A DNA stretch of 64,000 nt, from NCBI RefSeq assembly GCF_003432485.1, contig NZ_QVNQ01000005.1, forward strand, positions 434,001 through 498,000, read 5' to 3'. The stretch's first letter is position 1. Each line of letters opens with the position of its first letter. The stretch comes from Actinomadura spongiicola (GTDB taxonomy: Bacteria; Actinomycetota; Actinomycetes; Streptosporangiales; Streptosporangiaceae). Below, piece after piece: positions 33,123 through 41,250 of the stretch. The translations under genes were made by a program, and so were the position numbers. The notes below the pieces were generated by a model that was not told where the DNA came from, searched no databases, and worked only from the letters and a program-made list of their open reading frames with translations.

Positions 33123-34310
33123 ATGCGCGTTGAAGATTGGCATGTCCATCCCAAGCACGTCTGGATACATGGCGGGCGCCCGGAGCAGATCGTCGATTAC
33201 GACGACGAGCTGAAAATGTGGAACGTCTACGGCTATCCGGAGGCGGTCGAGATACTCACCCAGCCCACGGTGTACTCCAACGACTGCGGACGGCTGGACC
33301 CGATCGAACTACCCGCGGACATCTGCGCCGGCGACTTCTCCCAGATGGATCCTCCCGAACACCGGAAGGTGCGCGGGCTCGTGGAGTACGCGTTCACCCC
33401 GAACCTGGTGGCCGGCCTGGAGGCGCGGGTCGAGGCGCTCGTCCACGAAATGCTCGACGAACTGGACGGCAGGGACGGTTTCGATCTGGTGTCGGAGCTG
33501 TCGACGCCGCTGCCGCTGACCGTGATCTGCGAACTGCTGGGCGTGCCGCGCGAGGACCGCGCCCGCATCCACGACTGGTCCCACCGGATGGTGGACGACT
33601 CCGAGGACTTCGAACCGCCCGAGGCCGCCGTCGAGAAGCCGCACGAGCTGCAGCGGGCCTTCGACCTGCTGCGGGAGATGCGCGAGTACTGGACCGGCCT
33701 GGCGGACGTGCGCCGCCGGCGGCCGGGCGACGACCTCCTCAGCCACCTGGTGCGGGCGGAGGTCGGGGGCGAGCGGCTGACCGAGACCGAGGTGTTCAAC
33801 ATCGCCAACCGGCTGGTGATCAATGGTCACCACAGCACGTCGATGCTCCTCAGCAACACCATGCTGATCCTGGACGCCTTCCCCGAGCAGGCGGCGCGGG
33901 TGCGCGCGGACCGCTCCCTGCTGGCGACCATGATCGAGGAGTCGCTCCGGTTCCTCTCCCCGATCTCGACGGTCGGCAAGGCCACCACCACCGATGTCGT
34001 CGTGGCCGGCACCCGCATCCCCAAGGACCAGCTCGTCATGGTGTGGAACGGAGCGGCGAACCGGGACGAGCGCGTGTTCGACGACCCGCACGCCTTCGAC
34101 CCCGCGCGGACGCCCAACCCCCACCTCGGTTTCGGGCGCGGCGTCCACTTCTGCGTGGGGCGGCGGCTCGGGCGGATGGTGGCGAGGATCGCGGTGAACG
34201 TCCTGATGGACCGCTTCCCCGAGTTGCGCACCGACCCCGACCGCCCGCCCTCGTTCATCCAGATCGCCGACGCCGGCGGCATGGACAGCATGCCCGTGCT
34301 GGTCGCCTGA
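33123..34310 (+). CDS. Cytochrome P450 (first of three)
   Basis: This 395-residue bacterial P450 has the haem loop FGRGVHFCVG with the ligand Cys, ExxR in EESLRF, and PERF-like PHAFDPART. In the I helix the usual AGxET is NGHHST, so the acidic residue is absent. It is one of three related P450s in the cluster. In the himastatin and kutzneride clusters such enzymes hydroxylate residues and form the pyrroloindole from tryptophan. Which task this one has cannot be told. I prefer ATG 33123 because MRVEDWHVHP then aligns with the start of the next P450; GTG 33078 is also open. Confidence 0.87.
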   Translation: MRVEDWHVHPKHVWIHGGRPEQIVDYDDELKMWNVYGYPEAVEILTQPTVYSNDCGRLDPIELPADICAGDFSQMDPPEHRKVRGLVEYAFTPNLVAGLEARVEALVHEMLDELDGRDGFDLVSELSTPLPLTVICELLGVPREDRARIHDWSHRMVDDSEDFEPPEAAVEKPHELQRAFDLLREMREYWTGLADVRRRRPGDDLLSHLVRAEVGGERLTETEVFNIANRLVINGHHSTSMLLSNTMLILDAFPEQAARVRADRSLLATMIEESLRFLSPISTVGKATTTDVVVAGTRIPKDQLVMVWNGAANRDERVFDDPHAFDPARTPNPHLGFGRGVHFCVGRRLGRMVARIAVNVLMDRFPELRTDPDRPPSFIQIADAGGMDSMPVLVA

Positions 34311-34334
34311 CCCGCCGGCGGAAGGAGAAACGTC

Positions 34335-35525
34335 ATGACCACGGTCGTCGACCGCTGGGACGTCCACCCCGAGCACCGCTGGCTGCGTGGCGAGCGCGCC
34401 GAGCGGGCCATCGTGTTCGACGAGTCCGATGGGCTGTGGAACGTCTACGGGTACGCCGAATGCCGGGAGATGCTCGGCGACCACCGCACCTTCTCGTCCG
34501 GCACGGCCCGGCTGCTTCCGGTCAGCGTCGAGGCTTCGCTCATCGAGGGCGATCTCTCCCAGATGGACCCGCCGCAGCACCGCAAGTTCCGCAAGCTGCT
34601 CACCCCGGCCTTCTCCCCCAAGCTCATCGCGGCCATGGAGCCGCGCATCACCGCGATCACCGAGGGGCTGCTCGACGGCGTCGAAGGCAAGCCCGAGATC
34701 GAGCTGGTCGCCGACCTCGCCTACCCGCTGCCCGTCATCGTCATCGCCGAACTGCTCGGCGTTCCCGCGAGCGACCGGGACATGTTCAAGGGCTGGGCGG
34801 ACAACGTCATCGAGAGCTTCAGCGGGTTCTCCTCGCTCGACACCGAGCAGGGGGCGGAGGACATCCGGGAGGGCACCGAGCGGCTGCAGCCCCTGCTGGA
34901 GTACCTCGCCGGCCACATCGCCGAGCGCCGCCGCCATCCCCGTGAGGACCTGATGACGCAGCTGGCCACCGCCGAGATCGACGGCGAGCGGCTCACCGAC
35001 AACGAGGCGGTCAACATCGCCAACATCATGCTGATCACGGGGCACATCACCACCTCTATGGTCCTCGGCAACACCGTGCTGTGCCTGGACGCCTACCCCG
35101 AACAGGCCGAACGGGTGCGCGCGGACCGCGCCCTGGTGCCCGGCGCCATCGAGGAGGCCCTGCGGCTGCTGCCGCCGTCGACGGTCCTCACCCGGGCCAC
35201 CGAGACCGAGGCCGAGATCGGCGGGCAACGCATACCGAAGGACCAGCTGATCTTCCTGTGGCTGGGCGCGGGCAACCGTGACCCGCGGGAGTTCACCGAC
35301 CCCGGGCGCTACGATCCCGCCCGCGATCCCAACCCGCATTTCGGTTTCGGCTGGGGCATCCACTTCTGCATCGGCGCCGGCCTGGCCCGCCTCGAAGGCC
35401 GCATCGCCCTCAACGCCCTGCTCGACCGCTTCCCGGCGCTGCGGACGGACCCGGCGTCCCCGCCCGGCTTCTTCGACACGCCGGACATGATCGGCGTCAA
35501 CCGGCTCCCCCTCCGCACCACCTGA
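34335..35525 (+). CDS. Cytochrome P450 (second of three)
   Basis: This 396-residue P450 is clearly paralogous to the preceding one (DRWDVHPEHRWLRG, DLSQMDPPQHRKFR). It has haem loop FGWGIHFCIG, ExxR in EEALRL, and an I helix reading TGHITTS, again without an acidic residue. GGAAGGAGAAA precedes the ATG. Only 24 bases separate the two genes, so they arose by tandem duplication and are co-expressed. The candidate job is oxidation of a carrier-bound or peptide residue. Confidence 0.9.
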   Translation: MTTVVDRWDVHPEHRWLRGERAERAIVFDESDGLWNVYGYAECREMLGDHRTFSSGTARLLPVSVEASLIEGDLSQMDPPQHRKFRKLLTPAFSPKLIAAMEPRITAITEGLLDGVEGKPEIELVADLAYPLPVIVIAELLGVPASDRDMFKGWADNVIESFSGFSSLDTEQGAEDIREGTERLQPLLEYLAGHIAERRRHPREDLMTQLATAEIDGERLTDNEAVNIANIMLITGHITTSMVLGNTVLCLDAYPEQAERVRADRALVPGAIEEALRLLPPSTVLTRATETEAEIGGQRIPKDQLIFLWLGAGNRDPREFTDPGRYDPARDPNPHFGFGWGIHFCIGAGLARLEGRIALNALLDRFPALRTDPASPPGFFDTPDMIGVNRLPLRTT

Positions 35526-35539
35526 CCAGGAAGGCGACG

Positions 35540-36562
35540 ATGGAAGCCCAACTGCCCGCGATGGTGTCCGGCTATGTGCCCGCGCAGATCCTCTACGCCA
35601 CCGCGGAGCTCGGCATCGCCGACGCGCTCGCGGACGGCCCGCACGGGCACGTGAAGGTCGCCGAACGGACCGGGACGGAACCGGCCGCGCTGCGCCGCCT
35701 CCTGCGGGCCCTGGTCGGCCTCGGCCTGGTCGAGCAGGTCGACGCCGACCGCTTCGCGCTCACCGAGGCCGGCGGCGCGCTGCGGACGGCAGAGCCCGGT
35801 TCCTTCCGCGACCACGTCCTGCTGTCCATCACGCCGGAACTGTGGCAGGCGTGGGGTGCGCTCACCCGGGTCGTCCGAACGGGCGAGCCATGGCGGGACC
35901 CCGCCACCGGGCTGACGGCGCACGAAGCCGCCCTGCGCGATCCACGCCTGTCAGCCCTGTACCGCACGGCCAAGGCACACGCCACAGGGGAGTTCAGCAG
36001 CGGTCTCACCAAGGTCTATGACTTCTCCAGGTTCGGGACGATCGCGGATCTGGGCGGCGACGGGGGCGCGCTCATGGCCGCGCTCCTGGCGGCCACGCCC
36101 GGCCTCCACGGCGTCCTGTACGACCTGCCGGAGGCGCGCGGCGACGCGCTCGCCACACTGGAGGCGGCCGGGGTCGGCGGCCGCTGCGAGGTCGTCGAAC
36201 GCGACCCGGCCGGACCGGTGCCGCCCGGCGCCGACGCCTACCTGATCAACCATCTGGTCCGCGACGTCGACGACGACTCCGCGACCGCGCTCCTCGCCGC
36301 CTGCCGGGCCGCCATGGCGCCGGAGGCCCGGCTGCTCCTGCTGGAGACCGTGATGCCGCCGGTCCTCACGTCCGCCGACTCCGCCTCCTACGGGCTGACC
36401 GACCTCAACAACCTGGTCTACACCGGCGGCCGCGAACGCACCGCCGAGGAGTACCGGCGGCTCGTCGAGGCGGCGGGGCTGACGCATCTCGCGACGATCG
36501 CCGTACCGGCCGCCGACGGGCTGCCCGACTACAACGTCATCGAGACCGAACCCGCGCGCTGA
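35540..36562 (+). CDS. O-methyltransferase family 2-like protein
   Basis: This 340-residue protein has the N-terminal dimerisation/winged-helix domain (MVSGYVPAQILYATAELGIADALADGP) and the SAM-binding motif IADLGGDGG near 165-175 of the small-molecule O-methyltransferase family. The site that in active O-methyltransferases reads LHDWDD is LVRDVDDD here, so the usual catalytic His is Arg. It may therefore work by proximity or catalyse a different reaction. It lies in the P450 operon with AGGAAGG before the ATG. The target residue is unknown; serine O-methylation is better explained by the NRPS-embedded domain. Confidence 0.82.
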   Translation: MEAQLPAMVSGYVPAQILYATAELGIADALADGPHGHVKVAERTGTEPAALRRLLRALVGLGLVEQVDADRFALTEAGGALRTAEPGSFRDHVLLSITPELWQAWGALTRVVRTGEPWRDPATGLTAHEAALRDPRLSALYRTAKAHATGEFSSGLTKVYDFSRFGTIADLGGDGGALMAALLAATPGLHGVLYDLPEARGDALATLEAAGVGGRCEVVERDPAGPVPPGADAYLINHLVRDVDDDSATALLAACRAAMAPEARLLLLETVMPPVLTSADSASYGLTDLNNLVYTGGRERTAEEYRRLVEAAGLTHLATIAVPAADGLPDYNVIETEPAR

Positions 36563-36592
36563 GACCGCGCCGCCATCGGGCACGAGAGGGGG

Positions 36593-37366
36593 ATGGGAGA
36601 GATGGAGTACCGGATTCTGGGTCCCGTGGAGGTACGGGACGGCGACACCGAGGTGTCCCTGGACGGAACCAAGCAGCGGACGGCCCTCGCCGCTCTGCTC
36701 CTGGCTCACGGTAATTTCCTGTCCGACAGCGAGCTCAGTGCGCTGCTGTGGGGCGCCCACCCGCCCGCGACGCGCAACGCGCAGCTCTACAACCACATGT
36801 CGCGGCTCCGCAAGATCCTGGGGCCGGAGGCCAGCATCGTCCGCCGCTCGCCCGGGTACCAGATGCGGATCGGCCCGGCCCGTTTCGACCTGCTCGACTT
36901 CGAGCGGCTGAGCGCGAACGGACAGGCGGCGCTGCGGGCGGGCCGGTACGGCGAAGCGGGCGGCCTGTTGCGCGACGCGCTGGCGCTGTGGCGCGGGCCC
37001 GCCCTCGCCAACGTCTCCGAACGACTGGCCGGCGCCGAGGGACCGCGGATCGAGGAGGCCCGCCTGTTCGCGCTGGGAGCCCTGTTCGAGGCCGACCTCG
37101 CCCTCGGCCGGCACGCGCAGGCGCTGCCCGAACTGATCAGGCTGGCGGCGCGCTACCCGCTGCGGGAACGCTTCCAGGCCCAGCTCATGACGGCGCTGTA
37201 CCGGTGCGACCGGCAGGCCGACGCGCTGGCGATCTTCGACCGCAGCAGGCGGATGCTCGCCGAGGAACTCGGCGTCGAGCCGGGGCAGCTGCTCCGCGAG
37301 GTGCACCGGGCCATCCTGACGGCCGACCCCGCCCTCCGGAGCCCCGCCGACCTGACGGCGGTCTGA
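36593..37366 (+). CDS. SARP-family cluster activator
   Basis: This 257-residue protein has an OmpR-type winged helix (MEYRILGPVEVRDGD ... LSALLWGAHPPATRNAQLYNHMSRLRKIL, about 1-95) and a bacterial transcriptional activation domain (about 100-250, ending in IFDRSRRMLAEELGVEPG). This is the layout of Streptomyces antibiotic regulatory proteins, which activate their own clusters. ATG at 36602 (MEYRIL) is an equally good start. It ends the rightward operon, converging on the flavin reductase gene 14 bases away. Confidence 0.88.
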   Translation: MGEMEYRILGPVEVRDGDTEVSLDGTKQRTALAALLLAHGNFLSDSELSALLWGAHPPATRNAQLYNHMSRLRKILGPEASIVRRSPGYQMRIGPARFDLLDFERLSANGQAALRAGRYGEAGGLLRDALALWRGPALANVSERLAGAEGPRIEEARLFALGALFEADLALGRHAQALPELIRLAARYPLRERFQAQLMTALYRCDRQADALAIFDRSRRMLAEELGVEPGQLLREVHRAILTADPALRSPADLTAV

Positions 37367-37380
37367 GCCGCGGAGAACCG

Positions 37381-37908
37381 TCACGCGTGCGGCCACGCGG
37401 TGTAGCGGCGCAGCCCGTGGAGCAGCGGCGGGCGAGGCGTTCCGCGGGTGACGCCGCGAACCTCACCGAACACCACGACGTGGTCTCCGACCCGGAGGGG
37501 CGTACGGGCCCGGCAGTCGGCGACGGAATGCGCGTCCCGCCGGAGGTGCGGCCCGGCGCAGCCGCCGTCGAAGTGCCAGGCCACGCGGTCGAAGCGGTCA
37601 CGGGCGCCCGAGGCGAACAGCTCGGCGGTCCACTGCGCGCCGTCGTGCAGCAGGTTCACCGCGAACTCGCCGCGCTCCAGCACGGCCGCCAGCGTCGGGC
37701 TCTCCCCGCGCAGGCAGACCAGCAGTGTCGGCGGGTCGAGCGTGACGCTGCACAGCGACGAGCAGGTCATCCCCCAGGGCCGGCCCGCGCCGTCGAGCGC
37801 GGTGACGACGGCGACACCCGTCGGGAAGGCGCCCATCATCGCGCGAAACTCTTCGCCCCTGGCCGCCGCCCCGGCCACGCGGCCGACCATGCCGATCGAT
37901 TCCGTCAT
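37381..37908 (-). CDS. Flavin reductase, partner of the halogenase
   Basis: This 175-residue protein matches the HpaC-like NAD(P)H:flavin oxidoreductase fold (FRAMMGAFPTGVAVVTALDGAGRPWGMTCSSLCSVTLDPPTLLVCL). It should supply free FADH2 to the tryptophan halogenase, which is divergent from it across a 222-base shared promoter region. Length and motifs are normal. It may also serve the N-hydroxylase only indirectly, as that enzyme uses its own NADPH. Confidence 0.88.
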   Translation of the reverse strand: MTESIGMVGRVAGAAARGEEFRAMMGAFPTGVAVVTALDGAGRPWGMTCSSLCSVTLDPPTLLVCLRGESPTLAAVLERGEFAVNLLHDGAQWTAELFASGARDRFDRVAWHFDGGCAGPHLRRDAHSVADCRARTPLRVGDHVVVFGEVRGVTRGTPRPPLLHGLRRYTAWPHA

Positions 37909-38130
37909 TGCGCCCTCATTTCAACGGCGTTGCCCAACGATCGCACAACGGTCCATCGGACCTCTATGAATACGCCATGGCCCAGACACTTCTCTACTCC
38001 GGCGAGTGCGGCGCCCGGGCCGCGGCACCCTACGGAACGGACCCTGGAAAAATAGAAAATATGTGACCGGCCATGCGAACATGAGGGCATTTGAATCCCA
38101 TTTCCCAACGATCGGGAGAAGGAGCGTCCA
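37909..38130. promoter_or_regulatory. Divergent promoter region of flavin reductase and halogenase
   Basis: This 222-base region contains no gene. An 11-base direct repeat, CCCAACGATCG, occurs at 37933-37943 and again at 38104-38114, near the two start codons. It may be a shared regulator site. An AT-rich patch around 38,047-38,062 could be a -10 region. The halogenase ribosome binding site GAAGGAG lies at the right end. Confidence 0.4.
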
Positions 38131-39729
38131 ATGGACGACACTCGGATTCGGAAAGTCGTGATCCTGGGCGGCGGAACCGCGGGCTGGATGGCCGCGTGCT
38201 ATCTGGGCAAAGCACTGGGCCCCACCGTGAGCGTCACGGTCCTCGAGGCTCCCGCGGTCCCTCGGATCGGCGTCGGCGAGGCCACCGTCCCCAACCTCCA
38301 CAAGGTCTTCTTCGACTTCCTCGGCCTCTCCGAAGACGAGTGGATGCGGGAATGCAACGCCTCCTTCAAGCTCGGCATCAGGTTCCTCAACTGGCGCACC
38401 CCGGGCGCCGGCGAGGCCCTCGCGCGCCGTGGGTCGGACGGCCGCCCCGACCGCTTCGATCATCTCTTCGGGCTCCTGCCCGACCACGAGAACCTGCCGC
38501 TGTCCCACTACTGGGCGTACCGGAAGCTCACCGGGGCCACCGACGAGCCCTTCGACCGCGCCTGTTATCCGCAGCCGGCCGTCATGGACGCCAACCTGTC
38601 CCCGCGCTTCCTCGACGGCACGAAGTGGGCCAACTACGCCTGGCATTTCGACGCGAACCTCGTCGCGGAGTTCCTGTGCCGCTTCGCGACCGGCAAGCTT
38701 GAGGTGGCGCACGTCCAGGACCTCTACACCCATGCCGAGTTCGACCACCGCGGGTTCGTCACGGCGATCAACACCGAGACCGGCCGGCGGCTGGAGGGCG
38801 ACCTGTTCGTCGACTGCTCCGGCTTCCGTAGTCTGCTGATGAATCAGGCCATGCGCGAGCCGTTCCTGGACATGAGCGACTACCTGCTCAACGACAGCGC
38901 GGTGGCCACGGCGGTCAAGAACGACGACGCGGCCGACGGCGTCGAGCCCTACACATCGGCCATCGCGATGTCGTCCGGCTGGACGTGGAAGATCCCCATG
39001 CTCGGCAGGTTCGGCACCGGATACGTCTACTCCAGCCGGTTCCAGTCGCAGGACGAGGCCACGGTGGAGTTCTGCCGGATGTGGGGCCTCGACCCGGAGG
39101 ACCAGCCGCTCAACCAGATCAGGTTCCGGGTGGGCCGCAACCGGCGGGCCTGGGTGCGCAACTGCGTCGGCATCGGGCTTTCCTCGTGCTTCCTGGAACC
39201 GCTGGAGTCCACCGGCATCTACTTCACCTACGCGGCCCTCTACCAGCTGGTGAAGCACTTCCCGGACAAGCGGTTCGAGCCGATCCTCATCGACCGGTTC
39301 AACCACGAGATCGAGAAGATGTTCGACGACACGCGCGATTTCATCCAGGCACACTTCGGCTTCGCGCCCCGCGACGACACGCCGTTCTGGCGAACCTGCA
39401 AGGAGTTGGAGTTCGCCGACGACTTCAAGGAGAAGGTGGCCATGTACAAGGCCGGCCTTCCGGTGGAGACGCCGGTGGCCGACGAGAACAACTACTACGG
39501 CAACTTCGAGGCCGAGTTCCGCAACTTCTGGAACAACTCCAACTACTACTGCGTCTTCGCGGGCCTCGGCGTCCTGCCCGATCATCCGCTGCCGGCGCTG
39601 TCCCTGCGGCCGGACGCCGCCGACACGGCGGAGGCCGTCTTCACCGATGTCAAACGGCGACAGGCGGAGCTTTCCGAGAGCCTGCCGTCCACCTACGAAT
39701 ACCTGCGCCGGCTGCACGGCGGAGAGTAG
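38131..39729 (+). CDS. FAD-dependent tryptophan halogenase (PrnA-like)
   Basis: This 532-residue enzyme closely resembles tryptophan 7-halogenases such as PrnA. It has the FAD motif GGGTAGWMAA (13-22), catalytic Lys80 in NASFK, the halogenase signature WTWKIP near 284-289, and the active-site Glu in the PLEST motif near 359. It should chlorinate free tryptophan using FADH2, O2 and chloride, with HOCl passed to the Lys. KtzQ and KtzR do this in kutzneride synthesis. Only one halogenase is present, so a monochlorinated residue is expected. C7 regiochemistry is inferred from likeness to PrnA as I remember it. Confidence 0.9.
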   Translation: MDDTRIRKVVILGGGTAGWMAACYLGKALGPTVSVTVLEAPAVPRIGVGEATVPNLHKVFFDFLGLSEDEWMRECNASFKLGIRFLNWRTPGAGEALARRGSDGRPDRFDHLFGLLPDHENLPLSHYWAYRKLTGATDEPFDRACYPQPAVMDANLSPRFLDGTKWANYAWHFDANLVAEFLCRFATGKLEVAHVQDLYTHAEFDHRGFVTAINTETGRRLEGDLFVDCSGFRSLLMNQAMREPFLDMSDYLLNDSAVATAVKNDDAADGVEPYTSAIAMSSGWTWKIPMLGRFGTGYVYSSRFQSQDEATVEFCRMWGLDPEDQPLNQIRFRVGRNRRAWVRNCVGIGLSSCFLEPLESTGIYFTYAALYQLVKHFPDKRFEPILIDRFNHEIEKMFDDTRDFIQAHFGFAPRDDTPFWRTCKELEFADDFKEKVAMYKAGLPVETPVADENNYYGNFEAEFRNFWNNSNYYCVFAGLGVLPDHPLPALSLRPDAADTAEAVFTDVKRRQAELSESLPSTYEYLRRLHGGE

Positions 39730-39758
39730 CCGGGCAACCCGCACCGGATCGGACCGAC

Positions 39759-39792
39759 CCCGCCGGCGGCGCCTCGCGGCGCCGCCGGCGGG
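39759..39792. terminator. Bidirectional hairpin terminator
   Basis: A perfect 15-base-pair stem (CCCGCCGGCGGCGCC at 39759-39773 with its complement at 39778-39792) has a 4-base TCGC loop. It lies between the convergent halogenase and P450 genes. It is very stable and could stop transcription from both sides. Confidence 0.7.
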
Positions 39793-39795
39793 CGA

Positions 39796-40998
39796 TCAGC
39801 ACGGGCGGACGCGAATCGGCAGCGAGGTGACGCCGGTGGTGTCCGGCGCCTGCATGAACGTGGGCGGCTTGTCCGGGTCGGCGTGGATCTCCGAGTACCG
39901 GTCGAACAACTCGTTCAACGCCACCCGGCCCTCCATCCTGGCCAGCGGAGCGCCAAGGCAGAAGTGGATGCCGCGCCCGAACCCCAGTTGGGGATTGGGC
40001 GTGCGGGCCGGGTCGAACGCCATCGGGTCGGCGAAGACCCGCGCGTCGCGGTTCGCCGCTCCGAACCACACCAGCACCATCTTTCCGGCCGGGATTCGCC
40101 GTCCGGCCAGGCGCACCTCGGCGGCGGTGGCGCGATAGGTCGCCGCGACGGGACTCAGGTAGCGCAGCGACTCTTCCACCAGCCCCGGCACCAGTGCCCG
40201 GTCCGCGCGCACGCGAGCCATCTGATCGGGGAAGTGGTCGAGGCACAGCATCGTGTTGCCGATCAGCATCGTCGTCGACAGGTACCCGGCGATGAGCAGC
40301 ATCTTGGCGAACCCCACGATGTGCTCGTCGCTCAGCCGCCGCCCGTTCAACTCGGCCGCCAGGAGCCCGCCGAGAAGGTCGTCCCGGGGGCCGCGCCGAC
40401 ATTCGGCGATGTGCTCGCGCAGGTAGCCGAGCATCGCGCGCATGTGCTCCATCGCGGCGCCGAAGGCGCGCTCCTGCTCCTCGGCGCTGTCGGCGAGCGA
40501 CGTGCCGCCCATCTCGCCCACCACGCCGGTCATCCAGCCCTCGAACAGGTGCTGGTCCGCGGCCGGGATGCCCAGCAGTTCGGCCACCACGGTCACCGGC
40601 AGCGGGTAGGCGAGCGCCGTCATGAGATCGAACTCCTCCGCTCCCGCCACCGCGTCGAGCAGTTCGCGGGCGAGCCGGGTGATCCGCGGCTCCAGGTCGG
40701 CCACGACCTTCGGCGTGAACGCGTGACTGACCACGTTGCGCAGCCAGCGGTGGTCCGGCGGGTCCATCTGGAGCAGGTCGCCCTCGGTGAACGCGTCCTC
40801 GGCGTTGTCGGGCATCAGCCGGGCCGTCTCCGCCGACGAGAAGACGCCGGGAAGGCTCAGCGCCTCAAGGACCTCGGCGTGGCCGTAGACGTTCCACGCG
40901 TCCATCTCCTCGTCGTACCGCACCGCGTGCTCGGGCGGGCGGCCGTACAGCCAGAACTGGCCGGGGTGGATGCCCCACCGGGCGGCGAGAGAGGTCAT
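39796..40998 (-). CDS. Cytochrome P450 (third of three)
   Basis: This 400-residue P450 is related to the two at 33-35 kb (MTSLAARWGIHPGQFWLYG, DLLQMDPPDHRWLR). The haem loop is FGRGIHFCLG, ExxR is EESLRY, and the I helix reads AGYLSTT, so it too lacks the acidic residue. Its ATG overlaps the MbtH-like stop (ATGA), which places it at the end of the leftward NRPS operon. It is a candidate for tailoring the assembled or carrier-bound peptide. Confidence 0.9.
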   Translation of the reverse strand: MTSLAARWGIHPGQFWLYGRPPEHAVRYDEEMDAWNVYGHAEVLEALSLPGVFSSAETARLMPDNAEDAFTEGDLLQMDPPDHRWLRNVVSHAFTPKVVADLEPRITRLARELLDAVAGAEEFDLMTALAYPLPVTVVAELLGIPAADQHLFEGWMTGVVGEMGGTSLADSAEEQERAFGAAMEHMRAMLGYLREHIAECRRGPRDDLLGGLLAAELNGRRLSDEHIVGFAKMLLIAGYLSTTMLIGNTMLCLDHFPDQMARVRADRALVPGLVEESLRYLSPVAATYRATAAEVRLAGRRIPAGKMVLVWFGAANRDARVFADPMAFDPARTPNPQLGFGRGIHFCLGAPLARMEGRVALNELFDRYSEIHADPDKPPTFMQAPDTTGVTSLPIRVRPC

Positions 40999-41240
40999 CG
41001 ATCGGTCCCGCCGGAGGCACCGGCGTCCTCCCTCGCCATGGCCTCGCGCAGGCTCCGGGGGCGCATGTCGACCCAGTTCTCCTCGACGTAGTCCAGGCAC
41101 TCGCGGCGGCGCGCGGCACCGAACACGACCCGCCAGCCGTCGGGAACGTCGGCGAACGTCGGCCACAGCGAATGCTGGTCCTCGTCGTTCACCAGCACGT
41201 AGAACTCGCCGTTCTCGGCGTCGAACGGATTGGCGCTCAT
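40995..41240 (-). CDS. MbtH-like NRPS accessory protein
   Basis: This 81-residue protein has the MbtH signature (NPFDAENGEFYVLVNDEDQHSLWP, then the DGW and DYVEENWVDMRP motifs). Such proteins bind adenylation domains and are needed for their folding or activity. Its start lies 11 bases after the N-hydroxylase stop, and its stop overlaps the P450 start. It probably serves the A domains of this cluster. Confidence 0.93.
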   Translation of the reverse strand: MSANPFDAENGEFYVLVNDEDQHSLWPTFADVPDGWRVVFGAARRRECLDYVEENWVDMRPRSLREAMAREDAGASGGTDR

Positions 41241-41250
41241 GGGGGGCTCC

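Noticed and set aside
33309..35363. A 684-codon open frame on the minus strand across the two P450 genes
   Set aside because: It is a shadow of the P450 genes, whose haem and ExxR motifs are intact on the plus strand.
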